Assembly (NCBI RefSeq): GCF_003268855.1
Contig: NZ_QLSZ01000002.1
Coordinates: forward strand, 186,001 to 250,000
Direction of reading: 5' to 3'
DNA from: Flavobacterium aciduliphilum
GTDB lineage: Bacteria > Bacteroidota > Bacteroidia > Flavobacteriales > Flavobacteriaceae
Length of the DNA: 64,000 bases
Part shown: positions 22,544 through 32,004 of the stretch, piece after piece
Numbering within the stretch: the stretch's first letter is position 1
Layout: every line of letters begins with the position of its first letter
Translations under genes and position numbers: made by a program
The notes under the pieces: generated by a model
What the model saw: the letters and a program-made list of their open reading frames with translations, nothing else
Database searches by the model: none
Told to the model about the DNA's origin: nothing

Positions 22544-23728
22544 TTATAAATCATCATATTTATCACCAAAGTTGAAGGTCAGTGAAAAACGCAACGTGTT
22601 TTCTAATGGGTTTTTAACTTTAGAGGCAGAGAATAAATAAGAAACATCTATTCGAACTACATTGTATTTAAATCCTGCTCCCAAAGAGAAAAATTTTCGA
22701 GCACCTTTCATAGGGCTTTCGTGAAAGTATCCTAAGCGCATGGCAAAAGCATCTTGATAGGAATATTCAGTACCTACAGAATATGTAAATTCTTTAAGTT
22801 CTTCTGAAAATCCTCCAGGAGCATCACTAAACGATTTTAACATTCCTGAAAACCAATTGATTCTTTTATAGTCAGCATAGGCATCTGAAACATCTAAATT
22901 ATCGATAACACCATCTCCATTATAATCGGTTTTGTTATTAGCATCCAATTGTGGGGTTGGCACCATTAGTTTGGTCAATTCTAAGTTTAAGGCTACCTTA
23001 CTATATTCGTCTAAAATAAAATCAAACCCACCACCTATACGCATGTTCGCGGGTAAGAAATTAGAAGAGATATCATTTTTAGTATTGTCGTAGCTAATTT
23101 TAGGTCCCATGTTTTGGAAATTAAATCCGAAACGATATCTTCCGTTGAAATCATTAAAAGCAATTTCTTCAGATTGATAAAATCCAGCGACATCAATAGC
23201 AAATGAAGTTCCTGGCGTTGCATCGTTGGATTGATCTTGAATTTTTAAATTGGATCGAATGTATCTTCCACCAACAGCCATACTAAAGTGATCACTCAAT
23301 TTTAAAGAATAGGAACCATCAAAAGCTAATTCATTTGGTTTTACATTATAACCTGGATCGTCATAATCTTTTTTCAATTGAATTTCACCTAAACTAAAAA
23401 AACGCAAACTAGTAGCAAAGGCACTTCGTTCATTGATGCGGTTGTAATAGTTTACCTGACCCAAAGAAATGTCATTTACTAGTGATTGTAAATAAGGGGT
23501 ATAACTTACAGCAAAACCTTGTTTGTCTGTTGCAAAAGCATATTTTGCAGGATTCCATTGTTGAGAGTAAGCATCAGCAGTAGAGGCTACACCATTGTCT
23601 CCCATACCTGCTGCTCGAGCATCGGCTGCTACGAGTAGAAAAGGAACTCCTGTTGTAATTACTCTTTCTTGTGCTTTTACGATTTGAACTGAGGTAATCA
23701 GTAAGAATAAAACAATAATCTTTTTCAT
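22544..23728 (-). CDS. porV: PorV, type IX secretion outer-membrane shuttle protein
   Basis: Outer-membrane beta-barrel of the FadL-like fold that carries T9SS cargo from the translocon to the PorU attachment complex. A 394-aa protein with signal peptide (FLLITSVQIVKAQ) and the conserved start of the mature protein, FLLVAADARAAGMGDNGVAS. Strand repeats and the terminal barrel segment TLRFSLTFNFGD follow. It lies directly downstream of porU in the order known from Flavobacterium johnsoniae, and has its own promoter at the end of porU. Confidence 0.93.
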   Translation of the reverse strand: MKKIIVLFLLITSVQIVKAQERVITTGVPFLLVAADARAAGMGDNGVASTADAYSQQWNPAKYAFATDKQGFAVSYTPYLQSLVNDISLGQVNYYNRINERSAFATSLRFFSLGEIQLKKDYDDPGYNVKPNELAFDGSYSLKLSDHFSMAVGGRYIRSNLKIQDQSNDATPGTSFAIDVAGFYQSEEIAFNDFNGRYRFGFNFQNMGPKISYDNTKNDISSNFLPANMRIGGGFDFILDEYSKVALNLELTKLMVPTPQLDANNKTDYNGDGVIDNLDVSDAYADYKRINWFSGMLKSFSDAPGGFSEELKEFTYSVGTEYSYQDAFAMRLGYFHESPMKGARKFFSLGAGFKYNVVRIDVSYLFSASKVKNPLENTLRFSLTFNFGDKYDDL

Positions 23729-23750
23729 TTTTAATCTCTAAAATATTTAA

Positions 23751-23780
23751 CAAATATAGTACTTTATTATAGTATAACAA
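23751..23780 (-). promoter_or_regulatory. Promoter of porV, inside the end of porU
   Basis: On the minus strand TTG (23780-23778), 19 bp, TATATTTG (23758-23751), about 22 bp before the porV start codon. The -33 box lies inside the porU coding region. Confidence 0.6.
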
Positions 23781-26700
23781 GTTTTTCGAATTTTTCTGAT
23801 TTATTTCCAGACAACATTGCCTTGACTGTGAGTTTGTATATGTAAACTCCTTTTCCAATTTTGTCTCCAAAATCATCCCTACCGTCCCAAGTAATATCTC
23901 TCGATAAAAAGCCTTCTGTGGTTATGGTTTGATTGATTGTTTTTACAATTTTTCCAGTAATGGTCATGATTTGAACTTGCACTTCTAATGGTTCGTATGG
24001 TTTGTTATGATTAAACCAAAATTGGGTATAATTAACAAATGGGTTGGGGTAATTTAAAACATTTGTCAGTGTGATGTTTTCATTGTCAGCAACTACAAAT
24101 TGAAGTTCGCCCATCACAAAATTATTGTATACATCCCAAGCTTTAAAAGTCAAGGTATGTAATCCTTTTGAAAGATTTCTAAACGGGAAACGTATTTTTC
24201 CTTTGGTATAGTTGTTTAACTCTGTTTCGTAATAATCGTTTAGTATGTATGGTTTTGTTTCATCACCATCCAAAAGGGCTACTATGTCATGTCCGATTCC
24301 ACTGGCTGTATTGATGCCGTGTTCGTCTTCTAAAAAGGCAAGGAAAAAAGGAGATTCATTAGTGATTCCGCCATTAACAAAGGTTTCATCATTCATGTAG
24401 ATTCTTATTTTTGGTGGTGTAGTGTCTGCTGTCGCATTTAAGTTAATTCCTCCTACTTTTATGTCTAAATTGTATCCTGTTTTGTCTAAATTAACCGTGT
24501 TTCTTTTGGTATAAAAGCTCACACGACCATTACCTACGGGGATTTTTATGTCTTTAGGAACAATAAAACCCATTTCAAAGGTTCCATTTTGTACAGAAGC
24601 ATTTCCTCTAAAAATGGTCTCACCAAGATTTGTAAAAGTAATTGGGGGACTATAGCCATCATTATTTAATGTAGTTCGGTCGTAATTTTTATCAAAAACA
24701 CTTACAGCAATATCTCCATTGTAGGAGCTTAATAGATTGTTGTTTTCATCATGTACTTCTCCTGAAAGTTTGACGTAACTCAAAGCTTTTAAATCATCTA
24801 CAGGTTGCGTAATAGGAACATCATTTATTTTTGTCAATACCACTTTTGGTCTCGGGAATGCTAAAAATAAAGCAGGATCACCTAGATACGAAGTTACTCT
24901 GATAGCAGACATATCAGTGCTTGCGCCTTTTGTAAGTCGCAACGCTTCGGCAATTGATACTTGTGGACTTGAATTAAATTCGAAAAGATTTTGAGTAAGA
25001 ATGGTATTAAAAAGGAAAGCGTAGCTAATTTCTCTAGTGGTAGTAACCATTGAAATAGCTCCACCAACAGGGTTCCAATATGTATATTCTCCAGCGGTTG
25101 GTCTATAAGGATTGTCAAATCTAGAAAATTGACAAGTGATTGTTATAAAAAGCGGGTATTTGTACTGATTTCTGAAATTGTATCCATCCATTTTATCCCA
25201 GATTCGTTCACTAGTAAGGCCATCTTCACCGCCATGACCTAGATAATTAAAAACTAAGGCTCCTTTTTCGAAAGCATTAGTCAAGTCCTCTTTTGCTTTT
25301 GGGTAACGTGATCCTCCTGCTGTAGTTTCTTGTTGGTAGGAGTCAAGGAGAATTTTTTTAAAATTAAACGTAGGCTTATTGGAGTAAATTATATCGGTCA
25401 AACTATTTTGTGTATCTTGTAAAACATAATCGCCAGATTTGTCTGCGTCATCGGAAATAGTCACATAGTTATTTCTCCAATTTCCATATGATTTGATGTC
25501 GTAATACTCAAAAACCTTATTGATCATTTCTTCTGCTTGTTGTGTGCTGGAAATCAGCATTCTTCCTACTGCAATATCGGGTTCTCCATAAAAAGTGTCT
25601 AAATTTCCTTCATTCGCATCCATCATTACAAAATAATCATCAGATGAAAAAGAAGAAGATGTTTCTGTATAACTATTCACACAATGATAAATAGGAACAA
25701 TGTTGGTGTTGTTTGGAATTCTGTTTTTGAAATCGAAAGAAGCATCTCCAAAAAGATTAACATATTTTACGCGTGTGCCTGTGCTAGAAGCATTTTCGTA
25801 TATATATTTGATGAAATTCCGAATAGCACCAATATCTTGTTTTCCACCACCAAATTCCTGATAAATCTCGTCAAGATTGACTACTCGTACCACCAAATTA
25901 GAATTTTTTCTGTGAAAATTAGCTAGTTTTTCTGCTTGTGAATTTAAAAATCTGGGAGTAATAATTAAGTAATCAATATCTTCAAATGTCCCCGCATTAT
26001 TTAAAAAAATAGTTCCTTTTAGGTTGATGTTACTCACAGATGTGTTGGTCTCTTTCAAGGGAGTGTAATAATCTGACTCGTCAATAGCGATATATTTCTT
26101 TTCAATACCTAAATTTGATTTGAAAGAAAAAGAGGTCTGTCCAGAATTCGTTAAGACACTTGGGTTGTAAATATCTGTGATATCCCAAATCTGAGAAATA
26201 TTTGTTGCATTCGAAAATTGATAAGCGATTATGCCGCTTTGAGACACAGCATCGTTGTAAGTGAATCTAAATTGTTTGCCAAAGCCGTTCAGTTTGCTTT
26301 TAGCAGTAAGATTAATATAGTCTAAATATCCTTTAGCGGTAGGAACTCCGTTATTATTATAACTAAGTTTTATACTAATGTTTGGCGAAGCTGTGATGGT
26401 TGTATTTGTTGGTAAAGAGGCATGAGCAGCCACATTACCTGAGTTTAAAGCTACGTTTGATACTAATAAAGTGCCTAAATTTTGGTTGTTTGCACTTACA
26501 GAAAAATAGGTGTCAACAATAGCATTTCCGCCTACATGAACTGCAATTTTTACAGGAACTGTCGTGTCTATATTAGGAAAATTAAAATCAAAAGTTTGTT
26601 CATTGTCAATATTAAAACTTTCGCCAAACCAAGTTCTTCCAAGTCTACCAATATTGGTTAAGTCAACTTCATGAAATTGATAATCATCAAAAGTAGAAGA

Positions 26701-27591
26701 TGTTATCGTTGGGATTCCAGTAGGTTCTGTCAATGTGGTAATTCTTTTTCCGTAATTGCCTTCTACATTTACATAATAATAAGAATTGTCGGAATACAAG
26801 TTTAAATTGGTGTTGTTTTCTTGGCTCCAATTATCAACTCCTTCACCGTAAAATAAAATATAATCAGAGTCGTCAAAAGAACCATCATTCTCACCAATTA
26901 CTTGAATAGCATTTTCTTCGATATCATAAGGGTAGGCAACATTATTAAGCAATGGAATCATACGGCCTCCATTACCATAAATTTTTATTTTTCTAGGATC
27001 TAAACCATCTGTGCTAATACCAATTTGATTTAAAAAGCTTTTTGTAATTTTATAAATTCCAGATTTTTGAATATAAAATCTTTTCCAAGTTCCACTAGCT
27101 AAAACCGAGTTGGTAATGCTTGATGAGGTTTTGTACGTAATGCTATTTCCATTAGTGTATTTATAGGAATAGGAAAGTGACAGTATTTTTTTGTAACCGT
27201 CTCCGTCTTTTAATAGTGGTGAAAAACGAAGCAAAGCCATCTTTTTATCTCGAGATATGATGTTTTTGAATTCTATTTGCGGTGAGTTAGGAATGTTTTC
27301 GGTATTTAAATCTCCAAGATACTCTTTTGAAATGTTTTCGTATTGGATATTGGTTATTACGATTGATTTTTCATCTACAAGAGCGCTGGTGTTTATTTTT
27401 TTTACAAAAGAAAGTTTACGGAGTTCAATATCATAATTAAAGGCTTCTTTTTGAAATTGTGGTATAACTACATTGAAATCACTAAAGGGAATGTTTTTTT
27501 TGTCACTCCAATTTAGAGTAATTGAACCTGTTTCTTGCGCCTTAGCAAAAAAACTGATAAATAAAACACAATACGTATAAATTTTTTTCAT
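23767..27591 (-). CDS. porU: PorU, type IX secretion C25-type signal peptidase/sortase
   Basis: Removes the C-terminal domain of T9SS cargo and attaches it at the cell surface. A 1274-aa protein with signal peptide (YTYCVLFISFFAKAQ), a long N-terminal all-beta region, and a gingipain-like C25 domain in the middle. The C25 domain starts at about DYLIITPRFLNSQAEKLANF and has the catalytic pair His in FNYLGHGGEDGL and Cys in ITCQFSRF. Beta domains follow, then a C-terminal T9SS-type domain with NYPNPFVNYTQFWFNH and GKGVYIYKLTVKA. Divergent from gldJ across a 198-bp gap. Length is as expected for the family. Confidence 0.93.
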   Translation of the reverse strand: MKKIYTYCVLFISFFAKAQETGSITLNWSDKKNIPFSDFNVVIPQFQKEAFNYDIELRKLSFVKKINTSALVDEKSIVITNIQYENISKEYLGDLNTENIPNSPQIEFKNIISRDKKMALLRFSPLLKDGDGYKKILSLSYSYKYTNGNSITYKTSSSITNSVLASGTWKRFYIQKSGIYKITKSFLNQIGISTDGLDPRKIKIYGNGGRMIPLLNNVAYPYDIEENAIQVIGENDGSFDDSDYILFYGEGVDNWSQENNTNLNLYSDNSYYYVNVEGNYGKRITTLTEPTGIPTITSSTFDDYQFHEVDLTNIGRLGRTWFGESFNIDNEQTFDFNFPNIDTTVPVKIAVHVGGNAIVDTYFSVSANNQNLGTLLVSNVALNSGNVAAHASLPTNTTITASPNISIKLSYNNNGVPTAKGYLDYINLTAKSKLNGFGKQFRFTYNDAVSQSGIIAYQFSNATNISQIWDITDIYNPSVLTNSGQTSFSFKSNLGIEKKYIAIDESDYYTPLKETNTSVSNINLKGTIFLNNAGTFEDIDYLIITPRFLNSQAEKLANFHRKNSNLVVRVVNLDEIYQEFGGGKQDIGAIRNFIKYIYENASSTGTRVKYVNLFGDASFDFKNRIPNNTNIVPIYHCVNSYTETSSSFSSDDYFVMMDANEGNLDTFYGEPDIAVGRMLISSTQQAEEMINKVFEYYDIKSYGNWRNNYVTISDDADKSGDYVLQDTQNSLTDIIYSNKPTFNFKKILLDSYQQETTAGGSRYPKAKEDLTNAFEKGALVFNYLGHGGEDGLTSERIWDKMDGYNFRNQYKYPLFITITCQFSRFDNPYRPTAGEYTYWNPVGGAISMVTTTREISYAFLFNTILTQNLFEFNSSPQVSIAEALRLTKGASTDMSAIRVTSYLGDPALFLAFPRPKVVLTKINDVPITQPVDDLKALSYVKLSGEVHDENNNLLSSYNGDIAVSVFDKNYDRTTLNNDGYSPPITFTNLGETIFRGNASVQNGTFEMGFIVPKDIKIPVGNGRVSFYTKRNTVNLDKTGYNLDIKVGGINLNATADTTPPKIRIYMNDETFVNGGITNESPFFLAFLEDEHGINTASGIGHDIVALLDGDETKPYILNDYYETELNNYTKGKIRFPFRNLSKGLHTLTFKAWDVYNNFVMGELQFVVADNENITLTNVLNYPNPFVNYTQFWFNHNKPYEPLEVQVQIMTITGKIVKTINQTITTEGFLSRDITWDGRDDFGDKIGKGVYIYKLTVKAMLSGNKSEKFEKLVIL

Positions 27592-27730
27592 CGTCTAATA
27601 AACGAAATAATGTTGAAAAAATTATTTAGGATGTAAAAATAAAATTAATAATCAGCTTACACAATATTAAAACTAAAATAGCGTTATTCATTCAACTGAA
27701 TAAAAAAAATATTAATATTTAAAAAAGGTG

Positions 27731-27759
27731 TTGCAATATCAAGGTTAATTCTTATATTG
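27731..27759 (+). promoter_or_regulatory. Promoter of gldJ
   Basis: TTG (27731-27733), 19 bp, TATATTG (27753-27759), close to the TAnnTTTG consensus, with the gldJ ATG 31 bp further on. Confidence 0.6.
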
Positions 27760-27789
27760 CGCCTCGAAAATTTATTACCTACTAAAAGT

Positions 27790-29508
27790 ATGAAAGTTAA
27801 CAAATTTATGGCAATCAGATTGTTACTAGTTCTTGCATTGATGGCAAGCATCTCGAGTTGTAGTAAAAAGTCCAGTTCAAACAGCGGGTCTAGAGCTACA
27901 GGTTGGAAAATCAACGACAAAAAAGGAGGGTTCCAATATGCTTCAAAGTTTAAAAAACAAGAAACTGGACCTGGTTTAGTTTTGGTAGAAGGAGGAACTT
28001 TTACAATGGGTAAAGTGCAAGATGATCCTATGCATGATTGGAATAATACGCCAAACCAACAACACGTTCAATCGTTTTACATGGATGAAACAGAAGTGAC
28101 TAATTTAATGTATATGGAATACTTAGATTGGTTGAAAAGAGTTTTTCCACCTGAAGAAGATAATTATAAGAATATCTATGAAGGAGCTTCTCCTGATACC
28201 TTAGTATGGCGTAACAGATTAGGGTATAACGAAACGATGACTAATAATTATTTGAGACATCCAGCCTATGCTGAATATCCAGTAGTTGGAGTTAATTGGA
28301 TTCAAGCCACAGAATTTTCTAAATGGAGAACGGATCGTGTGAATGAATCTGTGCTCGAAAAAGCAGGGTACTTGAAAAAAGATGCCAAAGTTACGGATGT
28401 AAAAGGTGAAGCGACTTTTAGTACGGATACCTATTTAGCTGCACCAACAAAAACTTTTGGTGGTGATGATAAAATTGTATTGAAAGGGCCTAGAAATTCT
28501 AAAGCAGCTGGAAAAGGCGGTACAAAAGGAGCGAATGGGACGATTACTGAACCAAAAGGTATTTATGCTCAAAGATCTTCGGGGTTAGTTTTGCCAGAAT
28601 ATAGATTGCCTACAGAAGCGGAGTGGGAATATGCTGCTGCTGCTGATGTTGGTCAAAGAGAATATAATGTGTATAAAGGTCAGAAAAAATACCCTTGGTC
28701 TGGAAGTTACACGCGTTCAGGTAAGAGACAAATCAAAGGAGATCAGTTAGCTAATTTCAAACAAGGTAAAGGAGATTACGGTGGAATTGCAGGTTGGTCT
28801 GATGATGGTGCAGATATTACAAATAAAGTAAAATCATATCCTCCAAACGATTTCGGATTGTATGATATGGCAGGAAATGTTGCAGAATGGGTTGCCGATG
28901 TATACAGACCAATTGTAGATGATGAAGCTAGTGATTTCAATTACTACAGAGGAAACGTTTACATGAAAAACAAAATTGGTGAAGATGGAAAGGTTGAGTT
29001 GGTTACTGGTGAGTCACAGAAATTTGATACAATGCCAAACGGAAAAGTAATGGCTAGAAACTTCCCAGGTCAGATTGCTCAAGTTCCAGTTGATGAAAAA
29101 GAAACGTATTTAAGACAAAACTTTGATAAGAGTGATGAAAGAAATTACAGAGATGGTGATAAACAATCTACTAGATACTATAAATTTGGTGATGACAGTG
29201 AGGAAGGTAGCAAATTAAAACCAGAACAAAGAATGTATGATTCGCCTATTCATAATGTGTCAACGGATAGTATAGGTAACATGATTCGTAAATATGACAA
29301 ATCTAGTAAAAGAACAACTTTGGTAAATGATGATGTTAGAGTTTATAAAGGGGGTTCATGGAGAGATAGAGCCTATTGGTTAGATCCTGCGCAAAGAAGG
29401 TATTTTCCACAAGATATGGCAACAGACTATATTGGATTTAGATGTGCCATGTCGAGAGTTGGTCCTAAATCGGATTCAAAAAAATCAGCAAGAAATAAGA
29501 GAAGATAA
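27790..29508 (+). CDS. gldJ: GldJ, gliding motility/T9SS lipoprotein
   Basis: Outer-membrane lipoprotein required for gliding and for stability of the T9SS ring component GldK. A 572-aa protein from ATG 27790 (an upstream in-frame TTG at 27757 sits on the -7 box and is rejected). Lipobox SISSC gives Cys24. The body is a formylglycine-generating-enzyme/sulfatase-modifying fold: VEGGTFTMGKVQDDP, then YMDETEVTNLMYMEYL, LPTEAEWEYAAAA, FGLYDMAGNVAEWVADVY and the closing VYKGGSWRDRAYWLDPAQRR and YIGFRCAMS. Enzyme activity is not expected in GldJ. Neighbours porU and murF match the known locus. Confidence 0.94.
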   Translation: MKVNKFMAIRLLLVLALMASISSCSKKSSSNSGSRATGWKINDKKGGFQYASKFKKQETGPGLVLVEGGTFTMGKVQDDPMHDWNNTPNQQHVQSFYMDETEVTNLMYMEYLDWLKRVFPPEEDNYKNIYEGASPDTLVWRNRLGYNETMTNNYLRHPAYAEYPVVGVNWIQATEFSKWRTDRVNESVLEKAGYLKKDAKVTDVKGEATFSTDTYLAAPTKTFGGDDKIVLKGPRNSKAAGKGGTKGANGTITEPKGIYAQRSSGLVLPEYRLPTEAEWEYAAAADVGQREYNVYKGQKKYPWSGSYTRSGKRQIKGDQLANFKQGKGDYGGIAGWSDDGADITNKVKSYPPNDFGLYDMAGNVAEWVADVYRPIVDDEASDFNYYRGNVYMKNKIGEDGKVELVTGESQKFDTMPNGKVMARNFPGQIAQVPVDEKETYLRQNFDKSDERNYRDGDKQSTRYYKFGDDSEEGSKLKPEQRMYDSPIHNVSTDSIGNMIRKYDKSSKRTTLVNDDVRVYKGGSWRDRAYWLDPAQRRYFPQDMATDYIGFRCAMSRVGPKSDSKKSARNKRR

Positions 29509-29524
29509 TTTTTAAATAAATCAT

Positions 29525-29551
29525 AAAAGCCCTAATTTAGGGCTTTTATTT
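29525..29551 (+). terminator. Terminator between gldJ and murF
   Basis: Ten-bp arms AAAAGCCCTA and TAGGGCTTTT with a 3-nt loop, then ATTTT. Confidence 0.85.
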
Positions 29552-29566
29552 TTTAAACTAATTTTA

Positions 29567-30850
29567 ATGATATTACAAAAAATACATACTTTATTCATTC
29601 AATCAACTGGGGTTGTAATCGATACAAGAAAAATTCAACCAGGATCTTTTTTTGTGGCACTCAAAGGCGAACGATTTGATGCTAATACTTTTTCTCATGA
29701 GGCTTTGGCACTAGGCGCTTCATGTGTAATTATTGACAATAAAGAATATTATGTTGATGAAAGAACTATTCTTGTAGAGGATAGTCTGAAATTATTACAA
29801 GAATTAGCAAGTTTTCATAGAGAATTTTTAAATATTCCAATCCTTGCATTAACTGGAAGTAATGGAAAAACGACTACAAAAGAATTAATTCATGCTGTAC
29901 TATCAAAAAAGTTTAATACAAAAGCCACCTTTGGAAATTTGAATAATCATATAGGGGTGCCTCTGACATTGCTTTCCTTTACAAATCAAACACAAATAGG
30001 AGTTGTAGAAATGGGGGCGAATCATCAGAAAGAAATTGAATTTTTGTGTCAGATTGCAAGACCAGATTATGGCTACATTACTAATTTTGGAAAAGCACAC
30101 TTAGAAGGATTTGGAGGAGTAGAAGGTGTTATCAAAGGGAAAAGTGAAATGTATTTATATTTGTTTGAGAATCATAAAACGGTATTTGTAAATGCTGATG
30201 ATATCCTACAATATGATAAAACAGTCAATAGTAAAAGAGTTACTTTTAGTTGTCACAATAAGGAATGTGATGTGTTTTTCTCTAAAATCGAGGCCAATCC
30301 TTTTGTTAGCATTCAGTTTAATGATGTTTACATTCAATCTCATTTGATAGGTCTGTATAATGCTACCAATAGTTGTGCTGCAATTACTATAGGAAGTTAT
30401 TTTGGAGTTTCTAAGCATGATATAAAACAAGCAATTGAATCATATATCCCCGAAAATAACAGATCACAAATTGTGAAAAAAGGCACTAATGAAATTATTT
30501 TGGACGCATACAATGCTAATCCTACAAGCATGAAAGCAGCTTTGGAAAATTTTTTGCAACTTGATAAGCCCCATAAAATGATTATCGTGGGTGATATGTT
30601 CGAATTGGGAACTGCGAGCCTTGAAGAACATCGTATTATTGTGGATTTTTTAAAAGAGGAGTCTTGTATTACTTGTTGTTTCGTTGGATCAGATTTTTTT
30701 TCTAACAAGATAGAAAAAGAAAACTTCTATTTCTTTAAAGATTTTGACACGCTCTCAATATTTTTGTCTGGAAATCATCTTGAAAATAGGAGTATTCTGA
30801 TTAAGGGATCTCGTGGAATGGCCTTAGAGCGAACTTTAGAGCTTATTTAA
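29567..30850 (+). CDS. murF: UDP-MurNAc-tripeptide--D-Ala-D-Ala ligase
   Basis: Cytoplasmic ligase adding D-Ala-D-Ala in peptidoglycan precursor synthesis. A 427-aa Mur ligase with ATP loop ALTGSNGKTTTKELIH (starts near residue 97), TFGNLNNHIGVPLTLLS, VVEMGANHQKEI and the substrate-domain motif ILDAYNANPTSMKAALENF. The C-terminus has GDMFELG and LIKGSRGM. It follows gldJ after a terminator, as in other flavobacteria, and converges on anmK with a 4-bp overlap. Confidence 0.95.
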   Translation: MILQKIHTLFIQSTGVVIDTRKIQPGSFFVALKGERFDANTFSHEALALGASCVIIDNKEYYVDERTILVEDSLKLLQELASFHREFLNIPILALTGSNGKTTTKELIHAVLSKKFNTKATFGNLNNHIGVPLTLLSFTNQTQIGVVEMGANHQKEIEFLCQIARPDYGYITNFGKAHLEGFGGVEGVIKGKSEMYLYLFENHKTVFVNADDILQYDKTVNSKRVTFSCHNKECDVFFSKIEANPFVSIQFNDVYIQSHLIGLYNATNSCAAITIGSYFGVSKHDIKQAIESYIPENNRSQIVKKGTNEIILDAYNANPTSMKAALENFLQLDKPHKMIIVGDMFELGTASLEEHRIIVDFLKEESCITCCFVGSDFFSNKIEKENFYFFKDFDTLSIFLSGNHLENRSILIKGSRGMALERTLELI

Positions 30851-31917
30851 TTTGGAGTAAAGATAACTCCAGAACAATGATCTTTGGATGCTCCTGTTAC
30901 GCTTTTGAGCACATTAATTTCATTTCTTAATTTTAATACACCCAATAAACCAAAGATTAGTGCTTCTTTAAATTCTAAAGTTTTTGAGTCAGGAATAATA
31001 ACGTCTTGTTTTGGGAGGTGTTTTTTGATGGTTTCTATTAGAAAATTATTGTAGGCTCCTCCGCCAGTAATTAGTATTCTGCCTGATTTTTCTTTGAGAG
31101 TTTGCCCGATTTGTATGGCAATATGTTCTGTGAAGGTTCTTAATTTGTCTTCAATGGGAATCGAATAACCTTCAATTAAAGGGAGAAATAAGTCTCTTAC
31201 AGATTCAAATCCAAGGGATTTTGGATGATTAGCTTTGTAAAAAGGAATTTCATTTAAAGCGTTCAAAGCCTCTAAATGTATTCTTCCAGTTCTTGCTATA
31301 GCGCCACCTGCATCGTATGGAAATCCCATAGCTTCAGCATAATGATTTAAAATGGTGTTTACGGGACAAATGTCGAAAGCAATTCGTTCATGGTTTTCTT
31401 CGAATGAGATGTTTGAAAAACCACCTAGATTTAAACAAAAATCAAAATCAGAAAATAGTAATCGGTCTCCAATCGGAACTAAAGGAGCTCCTTGTCCTTT
31501 CAGTAAAATATCTTGAACCCTAAAATCGCAAACCACTTTTTGTTTTGTGATTGAGGCTATTTTTTTAAGATTTCCAATTTGTAAAGTGATTCCTTTTTCG
31601 GGTTGATGTAAAATAGTATGACCATGCGAACTAATAGCGTCCAGTTGAGTGATAGTATATTTTTTTATAAAAGTAGTGATCTCTTGTCCTAAATAATCGG
31701 TGTAATTTTCGTTTAGTTCTTCAAGTGCAGTATCTGAATATCTAGTTGCTGTTTTTAGGATGTTTATCCAATCTTCAGAATAGGGTAACGTTTCTGCCTC
31801 CAATATGGTATAATCCCATTTATTTTGCTCAATGGAAAAAATAACATGCGCGAAATCAATGCCATCAAGGGAAGTGCCGCTCATGACCCCCAGAATATTA
31901 TAGGATTTTTTCTCCAT
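30847..31917 (-). CDS. anmK: Anhydro-N-acetylmuramic acid kinase
   Basis: Phosphorylates and opens 1,6-anhydroMurNAc during recycling of cell-wall sugars. A 356-aa ASKHA-fold kinase with GVMSGTSLDGIDFAHV at the N-terminus, then AISSHGHTILHQPEKG, DFCLNLGGFSNIS, DAGGAIARTG and the late motif RILITGGGAYNNFL. Length is typical. It converges on murF (4-bp overlap), pairing synthesis and recycling genes of peptidoglycan. Confidence 0.94.
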   Translation of the reverse strand: MEKKSYNILGVMSGTSLDGIDFAHVIFSIEQNKWDYTILEAETLPYSEDWINILKTATRYSDTALEELNENYTDYLGQEITTFIKKYTITQLDAISSHGHTILHQPEKGITLQIGNLKKIASITKQKVVCDFRVQDILLKGQGAPLVPIGDRLLFSDFDFCLNLGGFSNISFEENHERIAFDICPVNTILNHYAEAMGFPYDAGGAIARTGRIHLEALNALNEIPFYKANHPKSLGFESVRDLFLPLIEGYSIPIEDKLRTFTEHIAIQIGQTLKEKSGRILITGGGAYNNFLIETIKKHLPKQDVIIPDSKTLEFKEALIFGLLGVLKLRNEINVLKSVTGASKDHCSGVIFTPN

Positions 31918-31936
31918 AACTAAAAATACGAAAACG

Positions 31937-31967
31937 TTTGAGATGTTAACAAAAAATGTTATTTTTG
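31937..31967 (+). promoter_or_regulatory. Promoter of the acyl-CoA dehydrogenase gene
   Basis: TTTG (31937-31940), 19 bp, TATTTTTG (31960-31967); an excellent match, 37 bp before the ATG. Confidence 0.75.
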
Positions 31968-32004
31968 AAACTTAATTATTTTACTAATAAAACGATACAA
32001 AAAT

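Noticed and set aside
23035..23876. Extra minus-strand ORFs inside porV and at the porV/porU junction
   Set aside because: Alternative frames of the two T9SS genes; low-complexity or antisense-like composition.
27757..27789. TTG start for gldJ
   Set aside because: It coincides with the -7 promoter box; the lipoprotein signal begins naturally at ATG 27790.
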